Made by a program: the position numbers and the translations under genes
Shown: positions 11,501-26,500 of the stretch, piece by piece
Layout: every line of letters begins with the position of its first letter
Numbering within the stretch: position 1 is the stretch's first letter
Assembly (NCBI GenBank): GCA_015680685.1
Contig: MNCI01020816.1
Location: 293,111 to 357,110 of the forward strand
DNA from: Gnetum montanum
Taxonomy: Eukaryota; Streptophyta; Gnetopsida; Gnetales; Gnetaceae
Direction of reading: 5' to 3'
DNA: 64,000 nucleotides
The notes under the pieces: generated by a model
The model's input: the letters and a program-made list of their open reading frames with translations, nothing else
What the model was told of the DNA's origin: nothing
The model's database searches: none

Positions 11501-14500
11501 GTTCAAAACCCCTGAGCATCTATGGTATCTTGCCTATGTTCCAAATGCAAGTAAAAGAACAACAGAATGGGAACTGATTTCTACCTGATTTAGAGAGCTT
11601 CAAGAAGAAAAGAAGAGGATAAAAACTTGAAGAAATTTTAACATTTTTCTGTAAAACCTCAAGCAAAAATCACTTCTGAAAAAATATCAATGTGTTGCCC
11701 CTCACATATTCTATTTAATACCATGCATAATCCAAGCTTTAGCTATGCTCAACATAGCTGGATATCATTGTACCATCTATAGGTTGCATATTATTTCTTT
11801 GCAAGATGTTTCGTATCATACCATGTTCATCATTAGTTGCAATTGATTTTTTAATGATTAGAGAGATAATAAATAGCATGATAGTTAATGGTTAGTTGAG
11901 ATGTAGCAGGTAGTGGTTAGTTTTAAAACAATTAAAATGGCTAGCTGCAGGGGAAAAGAGCATAGAAAAAGAATAGAATTAATTTTGAAAGGTATAACAA
12001 ACTTGTTTTATGAAAAGTAAAATTATCATTAACCCAATAACAAAAAACAAAACGACAACAATAAACACACAAGATAAACGGTAGATCAAAAGAACTATTA
12101 AAAAGAGTGAAACCAAAAGGAAAAGAAAAGAAAGTTTTAAGCAAAGAAAAAATAGTAGCATAATGATATGTTCAAATCATAATTGAAACCACAACTTCTT
12201 ACATATAAGGAAATGACCTTGTAAATAGAGTTATGTTATCATTAGTAATAAATGTAGAACATATTAAACAACATTTAAAAATTATTACTAAAAAAGATTG
12301 AGAAAATATTAAACCAAGCAGGATTTCAAAGAAGATCTCTTGATTGCTTAATTTTTATTAAAGTAGGCCACTAAGTCAAGTGAGTAAAATATCCTTGATC
12401 TTGATTAATATTATTAGAATGAATTATGATACCATGTTAGCCTTTGAGATGTGCTGGAGCTGACAAGAGAGAAACAATGATGAAGTTTGTGTGTAGAATG
12501 TAATAGAATCAACTCAAAATTCTATTTAACTAAATACATGAAGAGACGGAGAACCTTTTCATAGACTATTATAGACTTTGGGTTTTCTTGGTAAAAAAAG
12601 GGTTTCCCACCCACTAAAACCACCAAACTTAGTTATAAACTTTATATTTGTTAACATTAACATTCTTTTAAAGGGTATTTTCCTTGATAGACAAATTATG
12701 TGGGTGAACTAGGGTGAACTAGGTTTTAACTTATAAAATGTTTTAATTATAAGGTTTTATTTAATTGAGGTAATATTCCCCATTGCAAAGTTGAACATCC
12801 CTGAAATCATTGCCTCGGTAATCAGCTAGTTTCGAAATTCAAGAAAACCAAAGAAAAAAAAGAAAAAACCAGTTTTTACAGACTGTATACTATGTTTTTT
12901 GAACAGGCCTTGTTGGAATGAATTTTCTTTTCTAAACATAGTGAATGCCCATCCTATTGTTAGTTGCTTCATCTTTCCTCCCTCTTAACGATTGGTTTAC
13001 AGTGGTGTTACTTTTTAATACATATTCAGTAAAATTAATATTCATATGTTTCTGATTACATTTCAAGTCTTCTCGATAAAGTTAAAAGTCATACTGTTTC
13101 TATGCAGCTTTTCCCAAATCTAGACTTCTCCTTTCTGGTGTTTGGGTGGATGGCAAGGATGTTCTTGTTGTTTCAGACAGTTCAAATACTTTGTATTTTC
13201 TAAAACCAACTGCAGAGAGACTGGAAAAGATTGCAGATTGTAAATTACAGTTATCAGGAATAGTTATTGGATTACTTGAATGCATTAATAAGAAGACACA
13301 AGATAGGTATCTTTGCTAGCTTTTAATTTGGTAGTGTCTGTTGATGTATTCATTTTTATTATTGTGTTTGATATTTTTATCATCACTAAAGTTTGTTTGG
13401 TTTTCTCAACAGCTGTGAAATTGGGATCGTATCTTCAGATTGCAATGTGCAATGGGTTCTGCTTAATGGGCAAGTAGTGACATTGGAACAGCTTAATAGT
13501 AAGGGAGTTAAACAATCACAGCTAAAAAAATACCACCCATATGGTCTATCGTGTTGCCATTTTAACAGGGACCATTCTTTAGTAGTGCTTGCAGGGCCTG
13601 CAATGGTGGCAGACAAAAGTATGGAGTTGAATTTTAAATAACATTTTATACGGATTTACTTTTATGGAAAACAGATTCTTGTTTCCTTTTTTTTTAAAGC
13701 TATGTATCTTATACATCATTTACATGTTTGTATGCCCATACATTGATAGCTTTTAATTTTTTCTATCCAGATTTGTGTGCCCTCTCTGTCTGGATGATTA
13801 CAGGTTCATCGGAACTTGACTTGGTTTTCCATAGGAATGTTACTGGGACTCTTGCATTTCTCAGAGGGCACCTTCAACCTTTAGTGGCTCCAAAAGTCAA
13901 CCTTTCACCCTGTGGAAAATATATTGCATTACTGGACATGGGAGGAGATTTACACTTTCTAGAGCTAGATAAAAATTTTCATTTTGTTTCTGAAATTTCT
14001 TGTTCTGCTAAGAATGGATCAGAAATAGCTGACAAAGAGAACTCAGATGATCCCCATAAAATAATTGATTTTTCCTGGTGGTCGAAGGGAAAAATTGTGG
14101 TTGCAAAAGCCGATGGTTATGTCACATTGCTTGATATTTATAATAGGGACAGTCTCTTTGAGGAAACACCCAAGTTCTCTTGTCCTGTCCTTGGTAAGAG
14201 CTCTCATAAGGATGGTGAGGTTTTTGTGCTGGATAGCATATATCCTAAGGAGATATGCACAACAGTTGATGAAGTAGCACCTGATTCTTTTATTGATAAA
14301 GAGATCACTACTGAATGTGGATGGAGGTTGATATCTTTGCTAGAAAGATCAGTTTCCGAAATGTACAGAATTCTGATTGATGGTCAGAACTTCGAGTCTG
14401 CCCTACATTTTGCTGCTAAGCATAACCTTGACAAGGATGAAGTTTACAAAGCACAGTGGATGCACTCAGAGTTTAGTGCAGATTCAGTTAGTAAAATATT

Positions 14501-17500
14501 GATGAAAGTGAATGATCGGTTTTGGGTACTTTCAGAATGTTTGAATAAAATAGGTTTAACTGTGGATGCTGTGCATTCTGTTCTTTCCCATGGGCTTTCT
14601 CTCACAGAGGATGATAGATCCCAAGATTTGAATAAAGACTGCCCTGATTTATGGCACATCCGTTTAGCAAGGCTTAGATTACTACAATATTCTGATAGAC
14701 TGTATACATTTTTAGCAGTCAATATGAGCAGGTAAATTTGCTGTTTTCCATTTCATCTGATATTCAACGGCCTCTTTCTCACATATTTGAACAATGCTAT
14801 TGTAATACGAAGTTTTCATTGAAGATCATGATATTTTCTTTTTTAAAATAATGCATGTATCGTGTTTACTTTTCTCGTGGATGAAGATATGAAGTGCACT
14901 ATTTCAAATGTGCCTGAGAACCTTGGAAATAGCTTATGCATGTACTGCCTTGTCAAGCATTTATGATCTTCGCAATTCTAAAATTCGCAAACAACTTACA
15001 TGCACAGGAAATTTTCATTCTTTAAAATTTTTTCTTTCCTTTCTTTTTGTTGCTTTCCTGCTTTCACAACCAGGTATGGTAACATTTGATTATAGATATT
15101 GGGAGAAGGCTTACGGCTATCAAAACATAAGAATCATGTTAAGGAGACTTGAACTCATTTTCTTTACTCTTTTAGACTGTTAATTCTTTTTCTGATTTGT
15201 AAGTGGATTTATGCTTGCATAAAGAAAGGCATCCAAAATTTGCGTATTAAGGCATATTCAGCTCTTACTAAAAGTGAATGGCATAAAAGAACTCATATAG
15301 CCAACTTCATGCAGTTGGGATAAGGCTACGGTGACGATGATAAGTGGATTAGTTTTTATATAAAATGACTTGCAGCATTGTTTTTTTCCTTATGGCTTGT
15401 AATAATATGCTTGCATGCTTATCCTTTTATTCTGGGTAATGTTACATATTGTTTTTTAAACTCTATTTTCTATTACTGAAATTGAACTTGAAACAGAAAT
15501 CTTCCTGCAAAATGTACCGTAATTGCTGTGGCCATAAAATCCTTTGACCAAGTTCAATTTTTCTTTTCTCCCAAAAGGTAAATGATGATCTTATATAAAT
15601 GAAATGTGGACTATATCCAGGAATTCCTTGGGATCTTAGATCAAGGATTCACAAGTTCAGATCTTGCTACATCACTCTTATGAGTTTTTGCATGCTGTAT
15701 GTCCCTAGGAAGAGCATGTTCCTGTGGGAACACCTATGTCCGAAAGCTAATTGATTGACAAATCCTACTTCTGTGTCTGTTATTTGATTATAATTAATGA
15801 TTTATTTTCTGAATTTTATTTGATATACTCAAAAGTTTTGATCGTCATCATCATAGCATTAATTTGATCAAACTGGGGTAATTTGTTAGGTTAGGTAAGT
15901 GATTTAATGATAAGCTTTTTGCCCAGCTGTCCACTTGACATTAACCTTGGTCAGAATTTTTTTACCGTCCTTATGCTGTATGTATCTCAGTATAACCTAT
16001 TAGAATCAAACCTAAACCTATAACTTGTAGGATGCTAGGCAAAAGGTTTATCAATAGGCTACACCTCATCAACTATAGCCAGCTTTTAATACCTTCCTAA
16101 ACATTTGATATTTTGGAACCCATGAACGAGGATTTTGTTTGATTTTTAATTTTAAAAATAGTTAATGGCATTTCAATTTTACGTCACACATTGTAAGTTG
16201 GTGCAACTATTTTAGATGGCTTTTTCTATCATAGTTTTTAAAATGACATGCTGTAATTTAACAGCATGTTGCCTTCTGATGCAGATTTTCTCCCAAGGAT
16301 TATGCCATTTTCCGTAAGCAGGATCTTCTCAAGATAGCCAGTAGTCTTGCAGAGAAAGGGAAAATTGGTTCTCTTAGTTTGCTCTGGAAGAGGCATACTT
16401 ATTCATTAGCTCCAGTAATTTTAAGCATTTTAAATGCTGTTCCTGAAACAGTTCCAGTCCACAATTATTCTGAATTGCTTCCTGGCTTATCTCCTCCAGT
16501 TCCAGCGACCTCTAGGGATGAGGACTGGGTTGAAAATACAACGACGTTGAACTTCATTGAAACCAAATGGCATGACAATAGTGAAGACATTGATCCTCGA
16601 GCTAGTACAGAATACATGGTAAAATTGCATATGGGGTTGCGCTGGCCATCAGCTGTGGCAATTGTTGATTGGTATAAAGAAAGGGCTCGGACCATTGATA
16701 GGTTTAGTGGGCAACTGGAAAATTGTCTTACCCTGTTAGACATTGGTTATAATAAAGGATTTGTCGAGTTGAGAGCCCTCTTTGAAGATACATCAGATTT
16801 ATGTCGTCTTGTATTTTGTGGAGGAGAGATGAATGAGAGAGATCTTGATTTAAGTCTTAGTAAATGGGAAGGCCGTTCTGACTATGAAAAGTTTAAGACG
16901 ATATTAAATGGTGTCTCAGAAGCGACTGTTGTTGATCGATTGAGAGAAATGGCTATTCCATTCGTGCATCGAAAATTTACCAGGAAGGACCATCTTGACG
17001 TTGGAACCTCTAGTTTCCAAGACAAGGATTCCTCTGACCGTGAAGATTCTTTTATAGTAAAGTGGCTGAAAGAAGTGTCAGAAGGAAATAATCTAGAGCT
17101 ATGTTCTGTGGTCCTGGAAGAGGGCTGCAAAGAAACAGATATATCTTGGCTCTTTAAAGATGAAATTGAAATCAATGAGGTAGGTCTGCATTGTGTTTAT
17201 GCTTGCACATATACAGATCGGTGGGGTCTTATGGCATCTATCTTATCCAAGCTTCCTCGAAAGCTCTTGAGGGTGCATTCTGCCACCAATGTTGATGACT
17301 TTACCTATGAAAATGGTTCTAGAGATGTTTTAAGCAAAACACAGAAGAAAAGTCATTATAGGATGCCTTCAAATGAAAGGCTTACTATGAAGCCAATGTT
17401 CATGGATGAGGATAAAACAAGCTGTGAGCAAGTAAAGAATCTCATTGCAGTTTTAGAGAGAAAGCTGAAAATTGCTGATGGGCATGTTGAAGCAGGCAGA

Positions 17501-20500
17501 ATATTAGCACAATATCAGGTAAATACTATGTACAATGTGAAATGCTTATTTTGAATGTGAAGTTTGCATAGAAAAATGTTCTCTTTTGGAACAGAACATG
17601 GTTGACAAGCTGAACTCTATTCTATGTTTTCAATCTGGTTGATCAGTGTCTCATCTTTTGTAGTTATGCCTCCCTCATGATGCATAGCACATATGTATAG
17701 AAAGAGACGTCTAACTTTTAGATACCCACCTTTCGAAATTTTTCTTCATGTTGCATACATGTAGTCATTCTGTCTGGATTGGTGAGATTTCTGACTTTTT
17801 GAGTTTATAACGTAAGCTTTTGAGTGTGTTTTAAATGTCAATATAAATGTTTCAATTTCAAGTTTACACAGACCGTATGAATCCAATATAGCGTGGTTTC
17901 CTCACTCATTGGAAGTTTTCTAATGAGCCTTCATTAATGAAGTAGCGTTAAGAGCTTTGTGTTAGAGGAAGACTTTTGAAAAAAATGAAATAGCGTAACA
18001 GCAGCTGTGATTTTACCATGCAAATGCACCTCGGTTTTGATAGTTAATATGTTTAAGAAAAGAGAAATTATTTTCTTTCCGCTGATTATATATTCAGAAA
18101 GGATTCTATGAAGTTTGATACCTGTATATTTAGTTGGAGTTTGCTGTTTGTTGTTTTTCAATTTGTAGTTACCATAATTAAGTTTTTAAGATAATTGAGG
18201 ATTGATTTCCCTTGACTTGTTAAGTTGGTATTGACAATCCATTCCTTTCATTTATCTCTTTTGGTCTGTATTCACAACTTAAGGATCATCACCCAGAGGC
18301 TCAATATTCAGCTCCCCAAGGCAGGTCCTGCAAGCGTGTTGGATGAATGAAAGCCTAACCTCTTTTTAGTGGCTCTATCAAGGCTCGAACTCAGGTCTTA
18401 TGATGTGAGAAATAAGCACCTTACCATCATTCCAAGTGGTGGTCCTTGGTCTGTATTCACAACTAATGCTAGAAATCAGATGTGAATTAAATACAGTTTG
18501 CATCAATTATATATTGAATCGTCACTTTATTATTTTTTAATTAATACAAATAATTATGTTAAAAGTGTAGGTGGAATGGTTTGTGCCATTGACGTAACCT
18601 TGAGATCACAAGTTTAATCTTGTTCTGCAGCATTTTGTTAGTGTAGGGTTTATACCTGGGACTGCATGTGGTTCAGTTATCTTGGTTTCTTAAGTAGCTA
18701 TCTGAGCAAGCCTATTGTTGTTGTTGTGTAATCAGGCAACTGTGATTACCTTAATTATTTGATTTGCTCGATTTATGAAGGGTCTATTTATGTCAAGTAA
18801 TAAATAGAAGCAAGGAAGTATGAATTAAATATACGTACCGTAGAGGATGAATAGCTTGCGGTTTTGACTGTAACTTTTATGCACTAGGTTTCTACTTCTC
18901 CAGCATTCTTTTAATTGCAGGAACACATGTTATTGGAATGTGCATGGTCCAGAGTTTTTGTGTTCGTTTGTGGCTACCTTTCCTATCTCCCTTGCATTAT
19001 ACGTTTAAAACAGTTAGTTGGACGTGATGATCTGATACTCCAGCTAGAAGCCCAATACCTATATGTTTGCAGCCAAAGCATAGACTTAGTTACATCCAGA
19101 AGTCCACGAGCTAAACAATATACTTTTCTTTATAATTTCATCTTTTTTGACATCAGATCTAGAACTTCAGCTGGTCGGTCTACCTCATGCAAGTCCAGTG
19201 TTAAATCATTACAGTTTGGAACCTTTTTGGATAAAGGTTTTGGGATCTCAAATTCACCATGGCAAATGAAATATAATGCATCAATATAACGCAACCATTA
19301 GGCTAAAGTCAAATCTTATTTTTTTTACTGTTATTATAGGTTATGTTTTATTGTTAAAGTGACTTTGTGCTATGACTCTTAAAATAAGAGAGCGGGATCT
19401 ATCTATTTTTAGGTTAAGGGTTATAACCCTGAAGGAAAAATACACAAGGGATATTTGTTTGTGTTGTGGCAGTAATCTTAGTTGTACGAGGGTTTGTAAG
19501 CGTTGCAGTGAGGGTGGTTGTTAATGAACTGCTGAAGCTTGTTGAAGTTGTTATTTCCAGTTTTTATCCTTGGTGGATTATACAACAGCTCTCAACTGTT
19601 TGCTTGGGTCTTATTTCTAGTTTAATTTCCATTTTGGTCTTACTACTATGTTTTATAACAATCTGGTACAAGGTTAGCTTTGGCGTTTTTTTGTTCTAAG
19701 ATCGCGTTTGTGGGTTTATCAAAACCTTAAACTAGCCAGGTGTAGAATGTTAGAAGAGCAGAGTAGAAAGTTCGATAGAAATCATGCATGTAGTACCATG
19801 AAGTGGATGCAGATGATTGATAGACTTGTTGGGTGGAACTTGAATATCTGGAATATCATGATGAAGGATATTTGGGATAACTGTGCTTTACAGGTCTAGT
19901 GGTTTTTTAAAACTGCTCAACCCTGAGCAATACCACTTTGGAGAAATTGCACTTGGGAGCATGGATGTAACCTTGTAAATCTTTAGAGAAATATCTATAA
20001 CTCACTACCAATTTAAGAGAAACCAACTGGAGACAGTCAATCTTCTTAATCGGAAGAGGAGTATCCTGTATATAATCTACGTATATCTGAAATGATTGTG
20101 GACTGCTTGATCTTATTTCTACATTTATTAATCCTACATGCTTGATAACTAATTTTTTTTAAGTCATAGGCAGAAATGGCAAAAGGTTGCAGACACATTC
20201 AGTAGTTAGCACTACACAATAGAAGTAGCATTCTTCAAGGCATGGCATTTGCTGGGTATCTTTCAATAATTCCTCGGGGAAGGTCAAAATTTACAGCCTT
20301 AGGATCCTCAATTTCTTGCTCTCCAACAGATCCAAAGGCATTGACACTGGAATCCAAATAAAGTACCTTCCCTGTTTCATTTTATAAATGGAACCTTTTA
20401 CAACAATGCTCATGTTATTGACTTGTTTAGTAGCATCAAGCTTGATGAATCCAGAAAAGTAGTCAGTAATGTGTTGGGGTAAAGGAGGCATGTATAAATT

Positions 20501-23500
20501 TTGGTGTTATACCATCTAGATCAAGCTTTAAGGTTTGTAGATTTGCTGTGCGAGACTCCATAATAAAGTTGATATAATTTAACACCCATCTTCATCTCTC
20601 CGCTTCACACACTTTAAAATACCTGAGGTATTTCAGAGCTTATATCTTTGAAGAAGCTTTTGTCTACAATGATATTGGGAGCCGCAATCCAGCCATGAGT
20701 GGCTTCCAAATCCTGGCGAATTTGGCATACCCACGCCAACTCCAGTACGGTAAGTTTGATGCAGGCAATCAAACGTAGACAGCAGTAGAAAGCAGTTTTG
20801 GTGAAAAGTGGTATTACTCAGGGTGGAGCAGTTTTAGAAAACTGCTAGACCTGTAAAGTACAATTATCTTAAGGTTTGTGCAAAAGCTCTGTTGCCTACA
20901 AAGCTGTCAACATTGTCAACCTAAAAATGCATTTGAATGAAAGCGAAGACCATTGGCTAGGAGAGTGAATGGCCCTGCAATGCCATTGGCACCAGCGCAG
21001 GAGTGTTGGCCATTTCAAAAAAATTTACATGAAAAACGAATGCTGTGGACAAAAAGGTTTGAGCTGGGACCATGAGAAAGCTAGTTCTAACATCACGTCA
21101 AAAGAGATCGCAGCCAGTTTAATTTTTTTTGGCACTCATGCACAGGATTACTTTCCGGTTGTTTTTTGATGAAATCTCGTTGGAATGATCTAGGGGATGA
21201 GATAGCGACTGGGAGGCAGCGCAAGAGGGACATTGGCTCCAGGGAGCTAGAGCAAAACACCCTCCAGCCAAAAAGAAAAAAGAAAAAAAGAAAACAACTT
21301 CAAAATACAATTTTAACAGAGGGTGAATCTAGGATTGAGCATGCATGTTCTAATCAACGTCTCCAAGCCTGAAAGGGATCTTAGAGCCTCAAGAGATGCC
21401 ATTGCCTTAAAAAAGGAAAGTGAGAAGGGAAAAAGAGAATACTTTTATGTGCCCAGAAAGACTAAATGGCACCAAACCAAGCTTCCAAGGCTTACCTTGA
21501 CTCGCACGCTTCCAAGGCTTACAAAGGAATACAAAAGTGTCACTGGACACCTTATCACATAGAGTGCAATGGATGAGAGTTTCATGAGCAAGAGTTGAAG
21601 ATAATATACAATCAAAGGATCAATCCAAGGAAACACCTTCTCCTTCAAATTACTCTGCAATGCAACCATTGCTACATTGTTTTACTAGCATTGAAAGATC
21701 ATCATGATGCCTGGCTACAGCCTTTGAGAGAGGGGATGTTTTTTTTCTGTGTAGTTGATTTTATTCATCTAACAAAAGTTGCACTGATTATAAAATCAAT
21801 TGCGAATTTTATTTATACCCTCACAAAATTATAACATAGCAATGGATCTTTCTTTTTGAATGTACCAAGCTAATTCCTTTTGGTTGAACTTGAAAAGTGT
21901 AATTTTTGCAAAATGTATCGATGCAATCATCTATTCATATTACATTTACATCAATCATAAATCCCCAAAATCAGAAAGAAGTCTCAAATAAATCCATTCT
22001 CAAAATGCAGTACCACGAAATAAGAAAACCAGAAAGGAAACATTTAATAACATATCACAAAACAACTTAATACAACCCCTAAAGGAGAGGGGTTTTACAG
22101 AGGCAGAATATGTGGCGCTGACTGAGGCTTGTGAAAAATGATCTGGTTGAGGAGATTCCTTAAATCTCTTGAAGTAAAACAGGAACAATGCAGGACAAAT
22201 TGTGGTTGCCAAATTGTTGTACCCTTGACAAGCAATCCACCGTCAAACAGATTATACATATACAGGAATAGTGTGAAAGAAATGGCTGAAATTGAATTCT
22301 TTCTAATAAATTCCTTAGCTCTTTTTTGGGATAAGGTTAGTCCATTGTTTATTGGATCTCATCTCTAGGACCGCATGGTCCCTAGATGGATGTGAAAAAA
22401 AGAGTTCAGTTTCAGTGTGTAATTTATTGTATCCCAACAACATTTGAAGGATGCAATTGTCAAGGTCTATCTAACCATCAACCCAAAAGCTGTAACCTTT
22501 TGTTGAAACATGTGTGCCCATATATTTAACCACCTAGTGGGCAGGGTGAACAACAGAACCTGACAATCTCCCCGTTGTCCTGACAAGTTGGGTAAGCACT
22601 AGGAAGATTCAAACCTGTAACTTTTGGCTCTGATACCATTGTCAGGACCTGTTTATCTATCGATCCAAATGCCATTGAAGCCTGGTTACTCAATATTTAA
22701 CCAGCTTGTGGAAGGGTGAACACAACCCAGCAACAGCTAGCAGTAATTAGTTACTAATAGTAAATGGAAGTTGAAATTCTTGTTTTAGTAGGCATTTTCC
22801 AGGGCTTCTGGCTTGATCAGGAGCTAGCACAATTTTCTTTATAATGGGAGTATATTTTACTCGTATTTTTCAGTGCTTCCATATTCAGTATGTTTAATTA
22901 TAAATGTGCCTGTCTATGACATGGGATATGAGAGTGAAACTGATACTGTGCAACTAATAGTACATCTTAATATACAAATTATATAGCAAATGCTTCTCAC
23001 TTTTAAGTTTTTGTGATCAAAATCTATTTTGATGTTTCATTTTTTTAGAGAATAATAGCAGAGCATTCTATTGTGGGTTCTCGCGAATTAGAGAAAATGT
23101 AATCAGAGCAACAAAAAGTGCACTTTAAAGTGCTTTTGACACCACAATTGTTACCAGGAAAGAGCTCAACTCCATACAAAAGGGGAAGTGTTGTTTTCTG
23201 AGACACAAAAGCATTACGAACTAACCAAATGTTGTAGAAAATAGATTGAAAAAGCGTGCACCATGCTTTATTGATAAGATATTGGCACCGCACCTCTTCA
23301 GGCTGTTGCTGTTTCTTTCAAGTGGTAGGAAATGGAAAATAGAATTGAAGCTTGGTACTTACATACATCCCAGATCAGACGTGCATGTTTATAGTGTAAA
23401 ATCAGATGGTTGGCTGTTTTATCATGATCACAGAATGGACATTAAGGTGTAATTGCAAAAACGTGCCACTAGAGGAGAGCCCAACACACGATCCCTTCAT

Positions 23501-26500
23501 TGATAGCTTTAGTGAAGAACAATTGAATTTTAGGTGGGGCTCTGACCTGCATCCAATATGGGTAATCAAGATCCAGTATGGGTGTTCTCTGTCTCTTTCC
23601 ACTAAGCCTGTCGCAACTGTAGCTGCCAGCATCAATGTAGCACTTTGACGTTTTGGAGGAATTGATTACTTTGAATGTCAATAAGGTTATATTTAATATC
23701 AAACAGTTTCTGAACCATGTATGCTGAATACATATGTCAAGTATGAATGTTATCTTGAGACTGTGATGTGTTTGCATATAGTTTTATTTAGATATAATGT
23801 ATTGGTTATGCTCCCTCTTTTTGTTTTGTCTTGTGTAATACTATCTTGTTTTGGTTCGGTATACCTTGTGGAGTAAGATTTTCATCTTTTTTTAAAAAAA
23901 GTTTTCCAATTTATTTTTTGTACAGGCAAACATAGATATCAGTATCTTGTTGAGTAACGATTCTAAATTTTTTAATGTAGATTTCATGGCAGTTTATTTG
24001 AAAAGTTTGTTAATATTTTCGGTTGTTTTTGAATTTCCTTTCACAATGTTAACTTCAGTTATTTGTTTTTCATTTATCCAGGTGCCAAAGCCCATTCAAT
24101 ACTTTGTTGAAGCCCACAATGATGAGAAAGTTGTAAAGCAGCTCCTTAGATTACTTCTTTCCAAGTTTGGTCGCCGTCAACCTGGAAGGTCAGATAGTGA
24201 TTGGGCAATGATGTGGCGTGACATGTTGTGTCTACAGGAGAAGGCTTTCCCTTTCCTGGACACAGAATATTTGCTATCTGAATTTTGTAGAGGGTTGTTA
24301 AAAGCAGGAAAGTTCTCTTTGGCAAGGAACTATCTTAGAGGAACCGCAAGCACAAGTTTATCACCCGAGAAAGCAGAAACACTTGTTGTTCAAGCTGCAC
24401 GTGAATATTTTTTCTCAGCATCAAGTTTGGACTCTTCAGAAGTACGTTCCTTCTTCCATAGCTTAAGCTTTGGGCTGCAAATTAAATAGTTAGGATATTA
24501 AGTATTTAATTATTTTGTGCCCTTAGCAACCTTGCTGACCTTCATTTATTTTAGGAATAGACGTATAATTTAATTGTTGGGTTTAGTTGAACTTCAGGAT
24601 TAAAGCACTGCAGTGAAAAGTAAATTGCTGAGCTGGCAGTAATCAATTATTTTCTGTAGTTTGATATCGTTACATATTTAGTAGAGTCAGGTCAGATTTA
24701 TATTTCATAGCAAAGTATAAATTTCAGAGGTTGCATTTAGCATTATGCTTCATACAACCGACACAACCGAACTTTTTAAGACATAAAAATCGTTGCTTCT
24801 TTAAGATTATTTCAATCATAAATAAAAAATGGAAGCCTTATTAACTTCAAAATCCTTGCATTGAGACTTGAAATTTGTTCTTATCAACATTGTTGATCGA
24901 ATACACCACTACTTTCAGTTAGGAGTCTCACAATAATTTTATTATTTTGTAGTACACTTACATTTCAAATAAACAAAGATCTAGCTCTTCATAGGGGTGA
25001 ATGGCAAAAGAGAACTCCTGTAGCTGACCGCATTTTGTTGGAACAAGGCTAGAATGATGATGATGACAAAAGCTTACATTTCAAACACTAATATTTTCTT
25101 TAAGAGCAAGGTTTATGCTCAAGGGAACCACCAAATCAGAATTACCTCATTTATTATATATAACTTGCGGTTATATGTTATTTTTTAAAAATTTCATATC
25201 AAAATATGAAACAAAAATTTGAACTGTCCTAAAAAACGTTAAATTTTTCCCAAAAAGTTAGTTTTTCTATGGAAATTCTAAAATCTGACACATTTTGCTG
25301 ATTTTAACAAGGGTATTTCCCTTATTATATGGGTTTTTGATTGATTTGGTTTCCAAGCCTTTTTTAAAAAAGTTAATTTCATAGCTTGGCACATTTTTTT
25401 TGTGAATATGCCAATTACCTTGCTAAGTACAAATACTGCACATAGAAAAAAGATGATTTTATTAATCATAAAGACTAGATTGGGAATACTTTCAGAGATT
25501 TTTGTGATCTCAGACGTCAACCATGATCTAGGAACCGTTACATATGCAGAAAATCTAAAACAATACCGACTAATTCTTAACTTTGATTTGCAGTTTTTAA
25601 TCTTGTTTAGTTTCAAAGACTTATAGTTCTTATTTCATGTATTAATAGTTTCGACTTTGGCTTGTATTTATATGCAACGCCTGTATATCACTTGATTATT
25701 TTTCTTGAATTTGAATACTCTGTTTCCTTATGTTGCTGTCCATTACATTTTATGTTTGTTCTCTTCAGATTTGGAAAGCTAAGGAGTGCCTGGATCTTTT
25801 TCCAAACAGTAAGCAAGTCAAGGTTGAAGCTGACATTATCGATGCTATTACTGTTAAACTTCCAAGATTGGGGGTTACTTTACTGCCAATGCAATTTAGA
25901 CAAATAAGGGATCCAATGGACATAGTTAAAATGGCAATAAATAGCCAACTAGGTGCCTATCTTAAACCAGATGAACTTATTGAGCTTGCATGCCTTCTTG
26001 GATTAAATTCATCAGATGATATTGCAATGGTAGAAGCTGCTATTGCTAGAGAAGCTGGAGCAATAGGGGATTTTCAGTTAGCAGCAGATCTTTGTCTTGT
26101 TCTTGCTAAAAAGAATCATGGATCAGTTTGGGATCTGTGTGCTGCACTCGCAAGGGGACCTGATATTGAGAAACTTGGTTTACAGTCTCGAAAAGAATTA
26201 CTTGGATTTGCACTTTGTCACTGTGATGATGAATCCATTGGTGAGTTACTGAATGTCTGGAAAGATTTGGATATTGCCACTCGGTGTGAGAGCCTAGGAA
26301 ACGACATTGGCAAGAAGATGTCTACATTTTCTGATGAAGAAGCACTAGCAAGTTCATTTCCAGTAAATTCATCTAAAAATTTTCAGAAAGAAGATTTTTG
26401 TACAGCTGAATATGATCAAAGTGATAATCCTTTAAATAAATTGAGGGATGATTTACTCTCTGTGTCACAGAAGTTTTCCCCGGCCTTTGATTGGGATGCA

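Noticed and set aside
18915-19289. 124-codon ORF in MIP2 intron 7 as an extra exon
   Set aside because: The protein reads straight from exon 7 (VEAGRILAQYQ) into exon 8 (VPKPIQYF) as in the family, leaving no room for it; no motif seen.
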